Assembly (NCBI GenBank): GCA_035633255.1
Contig: DASQFD010000001.1
Coordinates: 1 to 23,257 of the forward strand
Reading direction: 5' to 3'
DNA from: DASQFD01 sp035633255
GTDB lineage: Bacteria; Actinomycetota; Actinomycetes; Actinomycetales; Dermatophilaceae
DNA: 23,257 nt
The translations under genes were made by a program, and so were the position numbers. Positions 13,793 through 21,708 of this stretch are shown in pieces; position 1 is the stretch's first letter; each line of letters opens with the position of its first letter. Under the pieces are notes generated by a model. It saw only the letters and a list, made by a program, of their open reading frames with translations, searched no databases and was not told where the DNA came from.

Positions 13793-15335
13793 CGCCGCTG
13801 GCCTTGCCCGCCCCGCTCGCTGTGCCCGCCCCGCCCGCCTTGCCCGCCCCGCTCGCTGTGCCCGCCCCGCTCGCCTTGAGCCCGGCTGCTCGACTCGCCC
13901 GCCGCTCCCGCTCCTGCGTCGCCGCCACCAGCAGTGCCAGCTCCTGGCCGAGGTGCTCGGCGAGCAGGTCGAGGTCGGGCACCACCTCGCGGGCCGCGAC
14001 CAGGCCGACGTCCAGCCCGTCGCGGTAGCCGATCAGCGTAAGGTTGAGCGCCATGCCGTCGGTCACCGCCGAGAGCGGGTAGTGCGCCAGCAGCTCGGCG
14101 CCCGCCAGGTAGACCGGGACGTTCGGGCCCGGCACGTTCGAGACGACGACGTTGAACGCCGGCAGCCGGTTGAGCACCCGGCTGCCGAAGATCATCCGGG
14201 CCACCCGGCCGGTCAGCGCCGGCGGGGAGAAGTCCGTGACGTGGTCGACCAGCCCCTGCGGCACCGCCGCCTGCTGCGCCTTGGCGACCACGGTCGCCCG
14301 GTGGGCCACCCCGAGCCGCTCGACCGGGTCGGCCACGTGGGTCGGCAGCGTCGCCAGCATGGCCGAGACCTTGTTGCCCTTGAAGTCCGAGGAGGTCTGG
14401 CGGATCGAGATGGGCACCATCGCCACCAGCGGCGTCTCGGGGAGGGCGTCGCGGGCGAGCAGCCACCGCCGCAGCGCTCCGGCGGCGATCGCCATGACCA
14501 CGTCGTTCACCGACACGCCGAAGGCGTTCTTGACCCGCTTGACGTCGGTCAGCGACAGCGTCACGGGGGCGAACCGCCGGTGCGGTGAGATCGAGACGTT
14601 CAGAGGAGTGCGGGGAGCCGGCCCCGCGGCGGTCAGGGCGGCACCGTCGGGTGACCGGGCGAAGGTGGCCGCGACGGCGGGGCCCAGCACCGGCAGCGCG
14701 CTGGGCAGCGTCGTCGCGGCGTGCGCCAGGACCCGGCTGAGCTCGTAGGGTCGCATCGCCAGCCGCGAGGCGGTCATCGCCACCAGACCCAGCTGCGAGG
14801 GCGCACTGCGGGGCAGGAAGGGTTCCGGCGCGTTCCCGGCGTCCGCCGGGCGGCCGTCGCGGTCGAGGTCGAAGAGGATCGTGAGCAGCTCGGCGCCGCT
14901 CACGCCGTCGACCGCGGCGTGGTGGATCTTGGTGTAGACGGCGGCCCGGCCGCCCTCCAGGCCGGTGACGAAGTACAGCTCCCACAGCGGCCGGGAGCGG
15001 TCCAGGGGGCGGCCGTGGATCCGCGCCACCTGCTCGGCGAGCTGCCCCATGGTGCCCGGCGTCGGCAGCCCGATCTCACGCACGTGGTAGCCGATGTCGA
15101 AGTGCTCGTCGTCCACCCACACCGGCTGGTCCAGCCCGAGGGGCACACCCATCAGCCGCTGCCGCATGACCGGGACCTGGCCGAGCCGGCCCTCGATGAG
15201 CCGGGTCAGCGACGCGAGGTCCAGCCGCTCCCGCGCCGACGACGGGTCGAGCAGGCTCAGCCCCCCGACGTGCCCGGTGCTGCTCGGGGTCTCGAGCGCG
15301 AGGAACGCCGCGTCCAGCCCGGACAGCCGGCGCAC
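13686..15335 (-). CDS. wax ester synthase / diacylglycerol acyltransferase (WS/DGAT)
   Basis: A 549-residue bifunctional acyltransferase that uses acyl-CoA to make triacylglycerol or wax esters. The N-terminus RRLSGLDAAFLALETPSSTG and the active-site motif KIHHAAVDGVSG (HHxxxDG) are typical. Further family blocks are SVNDVVMAIAAGALRRWL, ISIRQTSSDFKGNKVS and VVVSNVPGPNVPVYLAGAEL. The conserved part ends near residue 470 (LGQELALLVAA). About 80 further residues form a repetitive Gly/Ala/Ser/Lys tail and then a basic Ser/Arg-rich end that runs antisense through the 3' end of alkB. The GTG start at 15335 is 1 bp after the stop of the upstream hydrolase. Family members average roughly 450-490 residues, so the tail is an extension. 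Confidence 0.93.
   Translation of the reverse strand: MRRLSGLDAAFLALETPSSTGHVGGLSLLDPSSARERLDLASLTRLIEGRLGQVPVMRQRLMGVPLGLDQPVWVDDEHFDIGYHVREIGLPTPGTMGQLAEQVARIHGRPLDRSRPLWELYFVTGLEGGRAAVYTKIHHAAVDGVSGAELLTILFDLDRDGRPADAGNAPEPFLPRSAPSQLGLVAMTASRLAMRPYELSRVLAHAATTLPSALPVLGPAVAATFARSPDGAALTAAGPAPRTPLNVSISPHRRFAPVTLSLTDVKRVKNAFGVSVNDVVMAIAAGALRRWLLARDALPETPLVAMVPISIRQTSSDFKGNKVSAMLATLPTHVADPVERLGVAHRATVVAKAQQAAVPQGLVDHVTDFSPPALTGRVARMIFGSRVLNRLPAFNVVVSNVPGPNVPVYLAGAELLAHYPLSAVTDGMALNLTLIGYRDGLDVGLVAAREVVPDLDLLAEHLGQELALLVAATQERERRASRAAGLKASGAGTASGAGKAGGAGTASGAGKASGVSARREGGTARTSSGPRASRSSGRRGPRSAGTTPP
13803..13874. repeat. 36-bp tandem duplication encoding the acyltransferase tail
   Basis: Two 36-bp units (13803-13838 and 13839-13874) differ at a single base. 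Each is itself made of two related 18-bp halves. On the minus strand they encode 12-residue units of the KAxGAGTASGAG type. The repeat starts 10 bp after the alkB stop. Confidence 0.9.
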
Positions 15336-15336
15336 C

Positions 15337-16440
15337 TCAGCCCCCGCCCGGGCCGGCCGAGGCCGGCGCGTCGGTCGCGTGGGTCGCGTCGGTCGACCCG
15401 GTCGCGTCGGTCGCGTGGGTCGACTCGCTCGACCCGGTCGCGTCGATGGACCCGGTATGCCGGGAGAGCCAGTCCGTGACCAGCGCCGCGACGCGCTCCG
15501 GCGCCTCCAGCTGCGGGGTGTGCCCGGCGTCGGGAAGGACGTGCGCCTCCCAGCGGGGGAACCGCCGCGCGGCCTCGCGGGCGCTCGCCACGGCCACCAG
15601 CCGGTCCTTCTCCCCGTGCAGGAGCAGCACGGGCTGGCGCAGCGAGCCGAGCATCGACCAGTAGGACCCCCGGTTGGCGAGGACCTTGAGCAGCGAGCGG
15701 GCCGCCCTCATGAACGACTCCTCGACGCCCTCCTGCTCCCGCCTCACCTCGGCGAGCCGGGTGCCGACGGCGAGCACCTCGGGGTCGATCCGCGCCGGGT
15801 CGGCGAAGCACAGCTGCAGCAGGTCCCGGGTCAACGTCTCGGGCGAGCGCGTCCGCCGCGAGTGGCGCATCGCCGCCTCGCCGAGGAACGGCAGGGCGAA
15901 CAGCGCGAACCGCCCCGTCACCTCACGGTCCCCGCCCAGCCGCACCAGCGGCAGTGCCGGGTCGACCAGCACGAGCCCGGGGACGAGGTCGGGCCGCTCG
16001 GCGGCCACCATCGCCGACACCATGCCCCCCATCGAGTTGCCGACCAGCACCGCCGGACGTCCGACGACCTCCTCGAGGAAGCGGACCAGCACGGCCGCGT
16101 TGCCGTGCACGCTGCTGTCCCGCCGGTGCCCCGGGCTCAGCCCGAAGCCCGGCAGGTCCACCGCCCGCACGTCCCGCTCCCCCGACCAGAGCGGCGCGAC
16201 CGCCGTCCAGTTCAGGTGCGAGCCGCCGAGCCCGTGGACCAGCACCAGCGGGGCGGGGCCGCGCGCAGCGACCTGCTCCGGACCGGGCGTGAAGTCACCT
16301 CCGGGAGCGCCCCAGTGCACCCAGTGCACGGGGCCGTCGAGGTCGGTGAGGTAGCCCTGCGCCCCCGAGCCCTTGGCGAAGGAGTGCTCCGCCGCCACCG
16401 TTGGTCCTGCCGTGCTCGTCGTCGTCCCCGTGTCGCTCAC
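15337..16440 (-). CDS. alpha/beta hydrolase with repetitive C-terminal tail
   Basis: A 367-residue alpha/beta-hydrolase-fold protein. The oxyanion region is LVLVHGLGGSHLNW; the nucleophile elbow is LVGNSMGGMVSAM (GxSxG); the acid is probably in LLLHGEKDRLVAV; and the catalytic His is in LPDAGHTPQLEAPE. The substrate is not evident; position between a lipase-like gene and a WS/DGAT suggests an ester or acylglycerol. The last 35 or so residues are a Thr/Asp/Ala/His repeat encoded by a 36-bp duplication and look unstructured. The GTG at 16440 overlaps the stop of the upstream hydrolase in a GTGA. One bp separates its stop from the next start, so all three genes form one operon. Confidence 0.88.
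   Translation of the reverse strand: MSDTGTTTSTAGPTVAAEHSFAKGSGAQGYLTDLDGPVHWVHWGAPGGDFTPGPEQVAARGPAPLVLVHGLGGSHLNWTAVAPLWSGERDVRAVDLPGFGLSPGHRRDSSVHGNAAVLVRFLEEVVGRPAVLVGNSMGGMVSAMVAAERPDLVPGLVLVDPALPLVRLGGDREVTGRFALFALPFLGEAAMRHSRRTRSPETLTRDLLQLCFADPARIDPEVLAVGTRLAEVRREQEGVEESFMRAARSLLKVLANRGSYWSMLGSLRQPVLLLHGEKDRLVAVASAREAARRFPRWEAHVLPDAGHTPQLEAPERVAALVTDWLSRHTGSIDATGSSESTHATDATGSTDATHATDAPASAGPGGG
15371..15442. repeat. 36-bp tandem duplication encoding the hydrolase tail
   Basis: Units 15371-15406 and 15407-15442 differ at only two positions. They encode the Thr-Asp-Ala-Thr-His-type tail on the minus strand. The unit length equals that of the repeat in the adjacent acyltransferase gene, but the sequence is different. 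Confidence 0.88.
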
Positions 16441-17297
16441 GAGACCCGACCGTAGAACGTCCGCAGCGCCCGTGGGGGGTCGAACCTCTCCCACCTTCCC
16501 TCGGACTGGGACAGCCGGTCGGCGACGACCCACAGCGTGGCGGGGTCGAAGCCGTAGCCGAGGTGCGAGCACCGCACCTCCACGTTCTGGGTGGTGTCGC
16601 CGGCCTCGGTCAGGCAGGCGCGCCAGGAGACGATGCCGTCCAGCCGGGAGTAGACCGAGGTCGAGGGCACCGCCAGCGGCTCGGCGAGGGAGGACCGCAC
16701 CGGGAGCCGCTCGTGCTCGTGGGCGTGCAGCGGCGCCAGCCGGTCGTAGGTGCGGTCGGCCCGGGTGCGGTGGCCGTGCGCCACCCCGAACGGGCTGCCG
16801 AGGGTGATGACCTGGCGGACCAGGTCGGGGTGGTCGCGGGCCAGGGTGCGGGCGAAGATGCCGCCCATGCTCCACCCGATGACGTCGACGGTCCCGCCGG
16901 TGCGGTCGGCGAGGGCCTCCAGCCCCCCGGGGAGCCCGTCGAGGATGGCGGCGCTCGGCCCGATGTTGCGGCCGAGCCGCCAGCCCCGCACGTAGTAGCC
17001 GCGGCGCTTGAGGTAGGCCCGCAGCGGCTTGGTGCTCCGGTCGTCGGCCAGCAGCCCCGGCAGGACGAGCACGCCGTGGCCGTCGCCGTTCCTCGCCGCG
17101 GCCAGCCAGGGCGTCGCCGCCACCAGCAGCGCCGCGTCGGCGGCGCCACGCACCGGCTCGGTCAGCCACAGGCCGAAGCCGGGCACCTTGCCCAGGCGCC
17201 GGAGGTGCTCCGGCACCGGGTCGGGCGCGGCGGTGAGCGCACGCTCCCCGCCCGGCTCCGGGGATGCCGTCACCCGCGTCTCGCCTCGTTGCGCCAC
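16437..17297 (-). CDS. alpha/beta hydrolase, lipase-like
   Basis: A 286-residue alpha/beta hydrolase of the bacterial esterase/lipase kind. VLVLPGLLADDRSTKPLRAY begins the fold, with KRRGYYVRGWRLGRNIGP resembling the lid-proximal strand. DVIGWSMGGIFARTLARDHP is the GxSxG nucleophile elbow, followed by ITLGSPFG. A late His-rich stretch (LAPLHAHEHERLPV) and CSHLGYG supply candidate catalytic His residues. No signal peptide is visible, so it is probably cytoplasmic. The GTG at 17297 is preferred: TATCCT stands 6 nt before it and no Shine-Dalgarno is present; GTG 17273 is the alternative. The long upstream open frame toward 17558 runs antisense-free through the repeats and leuA 3' end and has no homology. 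First gene of the lipid operon. Confidence 0.85.
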   Translation of the reverse strand: MAQRGETRVTASPEPGGERALTAAPDPVPEHLRRLGKVPGFGLWLTEPVRGAADAALLVAATPWLAAARNGDGHGVLVLPGLLADDRSTKPLRAYLKRRGYYVRGWRLGRNIGPSAAILDGLPGGLEALADRTGGTVDVIGWSMGGIFARTLARDHPDLVRQVITLGSPFGVAHGHRTRADRTYDRLAPLHAHEHERLPVRSSLAEPLAVPSTSVYSRLDGIVSWRACLTEAGDTTQNVEVRCSHLGYGFDPATLWVVADRLSQSEGRWERFDPPRALRTFYGRVS

Positions 17298-17309
17298 GGC
17301 CGGAGGATA
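17298..17309 (-). promoter_or_regulatory. putative -10 box of the lipid operon
   Basis: On the minus strand TATCCT (17309 to 17304) is followed by 6 nt and the GTG start at 17297. No clear -35 is seen in the GC-rich upstream DNA. Confidence 0.4.
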
Positions 17310-17372
17310 ACGCGCTCGGCTCCGTCCGGGGCGATCCCGGCAGATCCCGCGCGTCCCGCAACGACCGCGCCT

Positions 17373-17403
<31 letters not shown>

Positions 17404-17431
17404 AGCGGCCGTGCCGGCACGGCATACCGGC

Positions 17432-17446
17432 CCTGCCTCAGGCAGG
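17432..17446 (-). terminator. hairpin with the leuA stop codon in its loop
   Basis: CCTGCC and GGCAGG pair as a perfect 6-bp stem around a 3-nt loop that is exactly the leuA TGA. A further weak dyad (GCCGG/CCGGC) follows within 20 bp. It is a plausible leuA terminator without a T-tract. Confidence 0.45.
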
Positions 17447-19180
17447 CTGGGAGTCGCGTTCCGCCCGGTTGAGGGCCGACATGATGGCCCGCAGCGAGGC
17501 CTTGATGATGCTCTCGTGGAGGCCGACCCCCCACAGCACCCGCTCGCCCACCGCGCACTCGACGTAGGCCGCGGCCCGGGCGTCGCCACCGGCGGACAGC
17601 GCGTGCTCGGCGTAGTCCAGGACGCGGACGTCGACGCCGACGTGCCCCAGGGCGTCGATGAAGGCGGCGATCGGGCCGTTGCCCGTGCCGGTGATGGTCA
17701 CCGGGTGGCCGCGGTCGGTGATGGTGGACTCGATGTGGTCCATGCCGTCCTCGGCGCCGGTGATGGTCGAGCGGACCGGTGCGAAGCGGCCCCAGCGCTG
17801 GTCGAGGTGCTCGGAGTGCAGGTACTCGTCGGAGAACATCGCCCAGATCTCCGCGGCGCCGAGCTCACCGCCCTCGCTGTCGGTGCGCTGCTGGACGACC
17901 CGGCTGAACTCGACCTGGAGGCGGCGCGGCAGCTCCAGGCCGTGCTCGCTCTTGAGCAGGTAGGCCACGCCGCCCTTGCCGGACTGGCTGTTGACGCGGA
18001 CGACGGCCTCGTAGGACCGGCCGATGTCGTGCGGGTCGATCGGCAGGTAGGGCACGCCCCAGTCCAGGTCGTCCAGCGTCGTCCCGGCCGCGCGGCTGCG
18101 CCGCTCCATGTCCTCCAGGCCCTTCTTGATGGCGTCCTGGTGGGAGCCCGAGAAGGCGGTGTAGACGAGGTCGCCGCCCCAGGGGTGGCGCTCGTGGACC
18201 GGCAGCTGGGTGCAGTACTCCACCGTGCGCCGGATCTCGGCCATGTCGGAGAAGTCGATCTGCGGGTCGATGCCCTGGGAGAACAGGTTCATGCCCAAGG
18301 TGACCAGGCAGACGTTGCCGGTGCGCTCGCCGTTGCCGAAGAGGCAGCCCTCGATGCGGTCGGCGCCGGCGAGGAAGCCGAGCTCGGCCGCCGCCACGCC
18401 CTCGCCGCGGTCGTTGTGCGGGTGGAGGGAGACCACGACGCTGTCCCGGCGCTGCAGGTGCCGGACCATCCACTCGATGGAGTCGGCGTACACGTTGGGC
18501 GTGGCCATCTCCACGGTCGCCGGCAGGTTGACGATCATCTTGTGGTCCGGCGTGGGGTCGATGACGTCGATGACCTCGTTGCAGATCCGCACCGCGAACT
18601 CGAGCTCGGTGCCGGTGTAGGACTCCGGGGAGTACTCGTAGTAGACCGTCGTCTCCGGCACCGTCTCCTCGAGCTTGCGGCACAGCCGCGCCGCCTGCAG
18701 GGCGATGTCGACGATGCCGTCCTGCGGCAGGTCGAAGACCACCCGCCGCTGGAGCACCGAGGTGGAGTTGTAGAAGTGGACGATCGCCTGCCTGCTCCCG
18801 CGGATCGCGTCGAAGGTCCGCTCGACCAGGTGGTCCCGGCTCTGGGTGAGCACCTGGATCGTCACGTCGTCGGGCACGTGGCCGCCGTCGATGAGCTCGC
18901 GGCAGAAGTCGAAGTCGGTCTGGCTGGCGCTGGGGAAGCCGACCTCGATCTCCTTGTAGCCCATGCGCACGAGCAGCTTGAACATCCGCATCTTGCGCTC
19001 GGCGTCCATCGGGTCGATGAGCGCCTGGTTGCCGTCCCGGAGGTCGACAGCGCACCAGCGCGGGGCCTTGGTCATCACCCGGTCCGGCCAGGTGCGGTCC
19101 GGGAGGTGGACCTCTATCTGGTCCGCGAAGGGGACGTACTTCTGGGTCGGCATGCCCGAGGGCTGCTGGGGATGGATCAT
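17438..19180 (-). CDS. leuA: 2-isopropylmalate synthase
   Basis: Condenses acetyl-CoA with 2-ketoisovalerate, the committed step of leucine synthesis. The 580 residues match the long actinobacterial LeuA type. The TIM-barrel domain has WCAVDLRDGNQALIDPMD (metal and substrate Asp), KEIEVGFPSASQTDFDFCRE, VVVSLHPHNDRGEGVAAAEL with the metal-binding HxH, and GCLFGNGERTGNVCLV. The last 130 or so residues (from about FAPVRSTITGAEDG) are the leucine-responsive allosteric domain, with ITGTGNGPIAAFIDAL typical of it. The ATG at 19180 has AGAGGA 7 nt upstream; an internal ATG at 19153 (MPTQKY) is less likely. Expression is probably set by the leader peptide and hairpins upstream, in addition to feedback inhibition of the enzyme. 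Confidence 0.97.
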   Translation of the reverse strand: MIHPQQPSGMPTQKYVPFADQIEVHLPDRTWPDRVMTKAPRWCAVDLRDGNQALIDPMDAERKMRMFKLLVRMGYKEIEVGFPSASQTDFDFCRELIDGGHVPDDVTIQVLTQSRDHLVERTFDAIRGSRQAIVHFYNSTSVLQRRVVFDLPQDGIVDIALQAARLCRKLEETVPETTVYYEYSPESYTGTELEFAVRICNEVIDVIDPTPDHKMIVNLPATVEMATPNVYADSIEWMVRHLQRRDSVVVSLHPHNDRGEGVAAAELGFLAGADRIEGCLFGNGERTGNVCLVTLGMNLFSQGIDPQIDFSDMAEIRRTVEYCTQLPVHERHPWGGDLVYTAFSGSHQDAIKKGLEDMERRSRAAGTTLDDLDWGVPYLPIDPHDIGRSYEAVVRVNSQSGKGGVAYLLKSEHGLELPRRLQVEFSRVVQQRTDSEGGELGAAEIWAMFSDEYLHSEHLDQRWGRFAPVRSTITGAEDGMDHIESTITDRGHPVTITGTGNGPIAAFIDALGHVGVDVRVLDYAEHALSAGGDARAAAYVECAVGERVLWGVGLHESIIKASLRAIMSALNRAERDSQPA

Positions 19181-19209
19181 GTGCGGGTCCTCTGGGCTCT
19201 GGTCTCGGG

Positions 19210-19272
19210 GTGCTCAGCCGGACAGCACGTGACGCCGCGACGAGGGGCGGCCGATTCAGGCCCCGCCGCGGC
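19210..19272 (-). promoter_or_regulatory. leuA attenuator hairpins
   Basis: On the transcript, 19272-19234 can fold as an 8-bp plus 5-bp stem (one G-U pair, a 2-nt bulge) with an 11-nt loop. It begins inside the leader peptide codons and spans the leader stop. A second hairpin, GTGCT/AGCAC, lies at 19228-19210. A ribosome paused on the Leu codons or finishing the leader would favour different folds, the logic of leucine attenuation. Confidence 0.6.
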
Positions 19273-19300
19273 ACCCAAGGAGGAGGCGCACCGAACGCAC
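19256..19300 (-). CDS. leuL: leucine leader peptide (14 residues)
   Basis: GTG-started small frame encoding MRSVRLLLGCRGGA, with three consecutive Leu codons (CTC CTC CTT), the last a rare codon in this genome. It ends 75 bp before leuA and inside the 5' arm of an attenuator-like hairpin. CATACT lies exactly 6 nt before the GTG, so it is probably translated from a leaderless 5' end. Leader peptides with Leu runs before leuA are established for actinobacteria; this copy is read directly from the sequence. Confidence 0.78.
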   Translation of the reverse strand: MRSVRLLLGCRGGA

Positions 19301-19306
19301 GGGACG

Positions 19307-19336
19307 AGTATGCCGTGGAGCCACCCCGGCCGTCCA
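19307..19336 (-). promoter_or_regulatory. leuL-leuA promoter
   Basis: On the minus strand TGGACG (19336 to 19331), an 18-bp spacer and CATACT (19312 to 19307), then 6 nt and the leader GTG. The -10 coincides with one of the GTATGCC/GGCATAC words. Confidence 0.55.
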
Positions 19337-19343
19337 CCACCCC

Positions 19344-20120
19344 TCACGCACGGATGCGCACCGAGAGGCAGGTGACGCAGCCCTCGAGCTTCTCGAACTC
19401 GCCGATGTCGACCGTCGTCACGGCATACCCGCGCTCGCGGAACCGGGCGGCCGTGACCGGCGCGCTCGCCGCCATGAGCAGGTGCCGCTCCCCCAGCACG
19501 ACGACGTGCGCGCCGCCCTCCTCGGGCACGTCCTCGTATGCCGGGAACGCGTCCCGGTCGTCGACGACCGGCCCCCAGCCGACCACCGTGCCGTCCGGCA
19601 GCGCGGTGCACGCCGACTTCAGGTGCAGCACCCGGGTCACCGGCACCGCCTGCACGCGCACGCCGAACTCGCGCAGGTGCCCCGCGAGCTGCCGCACCCC
19701 CCGGCCGTTGGTGCGCCCACCCAGACCCACGTATGCCGTGCCGCCGGCCCGCAGGACGTCCCCGCCGTCCAGGGTGGCCGGTTCCTCGATGCGGACCACG
19801 CGCAGCCCGAGGTCGCGGACGGCCCGCTCCACCCCGTCCACCTCGGCGCGCCGCGGGGGCGCGCCCGGCCGGGTCAGCACGGCGAGGTCGTCGTGGACCA
19901 CCACGGCGTCCTCGACGAAGACCGCGTCCGGGCAGTCGTCGGCCGGCTCGACCTCCACCACCGACCACCCGGCGTCGGTGAGCGCGCCGGCATACCCCTG
20001 CCACTGCCGCAGCGCGAGGGCGACGTCGACGGGGGCCCGCTCGAGGTGGGTGAGCAGGCCGTCGGCGAGCCGGGGACCGGGCCGGCGGAGCAGGGCTCGG
20101 GGCGGGGACGTCGGGGACAC
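19344..20120 (-). CDS. ddaH: dimethylargininase (DDAH)
   Basis: Hydrolyses N-omega-methylated arginines to citrulline and methylamines. The 258-residue protein has the pentein-fold signatures: ALLRRPGPRLADGLLTHLE at the N-terminus, PDAVFVEDAVVV, EEPATLDGGDVLRAGGTAYV, TRVLHLKSACTALPDG with the catalytic His, and KLEGCVTCLSVRIR at the C-terminus with the nucleophilic Cys (TCLS motif). The GTG at 20120 is chosen since TAGAGT lies 7 nt upstream and the homologous region begins a few residues in. The in-frame ATG at 20138 is an alternative but has GAGAG directly against it, too close for a ribosome-binding site. The gene is divergent from an APC permease. Arginine deiminase is less likely given the short length and TCLS end. 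Confidence 0.9.
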   Translation of the reverse strand: MSPTSPPRALLRRPGPRLADGLLTHLERAPVDVALALRQWQGYAGALTDAGWSVVEVEPADDCPDAVFVEDAVVVHDDLAVLTRPGAPPRRAEVDGVERAVRDLGLRVVRIEEPATLDGGDVLRAGGTAYVGLGGRTNGRGVRQLAGHLREFGVRVQAVPVTRVLHLKSACTALPDGTVVGWGPVVDDRDAFPAYEDVPEEGGAHVVVLGERHLLMAASAPVTAARFRERGYAVTTVDIGEFEKLEGCVTCLSVRIRA

Positions 20121-20208
20121 GTCGAGGACTCTAGGCATCTCTCGCGCGCCCGTCGGGGAGGGTCTAGGTTGGCGCGCACCTCGTCGGTCGAGCAGGAGGT
20201 CGGCACCG
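20121..20208. promoter_or_regulatory. divergent promoter region, ddaH / permease
   Basis: Minus strand: TAGAGT (20133 to 20128), 7 nt before the ddaH GTG. Plus strand: TAGGTT (20164-20169), about 40 nt before the permease ATG, which also has AGGAGGT as ribosome-binding site. The -35 elements are not clear. Confidence 0.45.
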
Positions 20209-21708
20209 ATGTCCCACACCTCGTCACCCGCGAGCGTCTCGTTGGCGGAGCAGCTGAAGCGGCGCAAGCCGATCGTCTTCCGGCAACACCACCACCCGGG
20301 CGAGGAGCTGGGCCGGACCCTGTCGACGTTCCAGCTGATGATGTTCGGCGTCGGCGCGACCGTGGGCACGGGGATCTTCTTCGTCCTCAGCGAGTCGGTC
20401 CCCGAGGCCGGGCCGGCGGTCATCGTCAGCTTCCTGCTGGCCGGGCTGGCGGCCGGGCTCTCGGCCCTGTGCTACGCGGAGCTGGCCAGTGCGATCCCGG
20501 TGAGCGGGTCGACGTACTCCTACGCCTACCACGCGCTGGGTGAGCTGGCCGCCATGGTCATCGCCGCCTGCGTCGTCCTGGAGTACGGCGTGGCCACCTC
20601 GGCGGTGGCGGTCGGCTGGAGCGGCTACTTCAACGAGCTGCTCGACTCGACCATCGGGGTGCAGATCCCCGACGCCCTGTCGTACTCCTTCATCCCCAGC
20701 CCGGATGGCGACGTCCCCACCGGCCTGGTCAACCTCCCCGCCGTCGTCCTCGTCTTCCTGTGCATGTTCCTGCTGCTGCGCGGAGCCACCGAGTCGGCCC
20801 GGATCAACGCCGTCATGGTGCTCGTCAAGCTCGGCGTGCTCGTCCTCTTCGTCGCCATCGGCATCACGGCGTTCGACGGCAGCCACTTCGACAACTTCTT
20901 CGGCAGCGGCATCGGCGGCATCACCGCCGCGGCCGGGACGATCTTCTTCTCCTTCATCGGGCTCGACGCCGTGGCGACCGCCGGTGAGGAGGTCAAGGAC
21001 CCGCAGCGGTCGCTCCCGCGCGCCATCGTCGGCGCCCTCATCATCGTCACGACCGTCTACGTGCTTGTGGCGATCGCCGGCGTCGCGGCCAAGCCCGTCG
21101 AGTTCTTCAGCACCGAGGAGGCGCAGACCGCCGGGCTGTCCCAGATCCTCAACGACGTCACCGGCTCGACGATCTGGGGCACCATCCTGGCGGCGGGTGC
21201 CGTCATCTCCATCTTCTCGGTCACGCTCGTGACGCTCTACGGCCAGACCCGCATCCTCTTCGCCATCGGGCGTGACGGACTGATCTCACGCCGGTTCACC
21301 CGGGTCAACCCCCGGACCCTCACGCCGACCTACAACACCGTCGTCGTGGCCATCGGGGTGGCGCTCATCGCCGGGCTGACACCCGCCGACTACCTCTGGG
21401 ACACCGTCTCCATCGGGACCCTGGTCGCCTTCTCCGTGGTCGCGGTCGGCGTGATCGTCCTGCGGCGCACCCACCCCGACCTCGAGCGGCCGTTCCGCAT
21501 GCCGGGGTACCCGGTGACCCCGGTGCTCAGCACGGCGGTGTGCGTCTGGATCGTCCTCGGGCTGCCCCGCACCACCTGGCTGATCTTCGGTGTCTGGCTG
21601 CTCGTGGTGATCGGCTTCTACTTCGCCTACGGCCGACGTCACGCCCTGCTCAACACCTACGTCGAGCCGGAGGAGATCGCCGAGCCGCGCGGGGACGAAG
21701 TCGACTGA
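20209..21708 (+). CDS. APC-family amino acid permease (cationic amino acid transporter type)
   Basis: A 499-residue secondary transporter with about 12 to 13 transmembrane helices. The N-terminus EELGRTLSTFQLMMFGVGAT and VGTGIFFVLSE form the broken first helix of APC transporters. CYAELASAIPVSGSTYSYAY, FFSFIGLDAVATAGEEVKDPQ and GRDGLISRRFTRVNP are the conserved blocks of the CAT/YfnA-like branch, and ERPFRMPGYPVTPVLS precedes the last helices. Basic or branched amino acids are typical substrates; divergent linkage to ddaH suggests arginine or methylarginine, which is inference. The ATG start at 20209 has a strong AGGAGGT site. Its TGA overlaps the ATG of the stress-protein gene by one base, so the two are co-translated. 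Confidence 0.93.
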   Translation: MSHTSSPASVSLAEQLKRRKPIVFRQHHHPGEELGRTLSTFQLMMFGVGATVGTGIFFVLSESVPEAGPAVIVSFLLAGLAAGLSALCYAELASAIPVSGSTYSYAYHALGELAAMVIAACVVLEYGVATSAVAVGWSGYFNELLDSTIGVQIPDALSYSFIPSPDGDVPTGLVNLPAVVLVFLCMFLLLRGATESARINAVMVLVKLGVLVLFVAIGITAFDGSHFDNFFGSGIGGITAAAGTIFFSFIGLDAVATAGEEVKDPQRSLPRAIVGALIIVTTVYVLVAIAGVAAKPVEFFSTEEAQTAGLSQILNDVTGSTIWGTILAAGAVISIFSVTLVTLYGQTRILFAIGRDGLISRRFTRVNPRTLTPTYNTVVVAIGVALIAGLTPADYLWDTVSIGTLVAFSVVAVGVIVLRRTHPDLERPFRMPGYPVTPVLSTAVCVWIVLGLPRTTWLIFGVWLLVVIGFYFAYGRRHALLNTYVEPEEIAEPRGDEVD

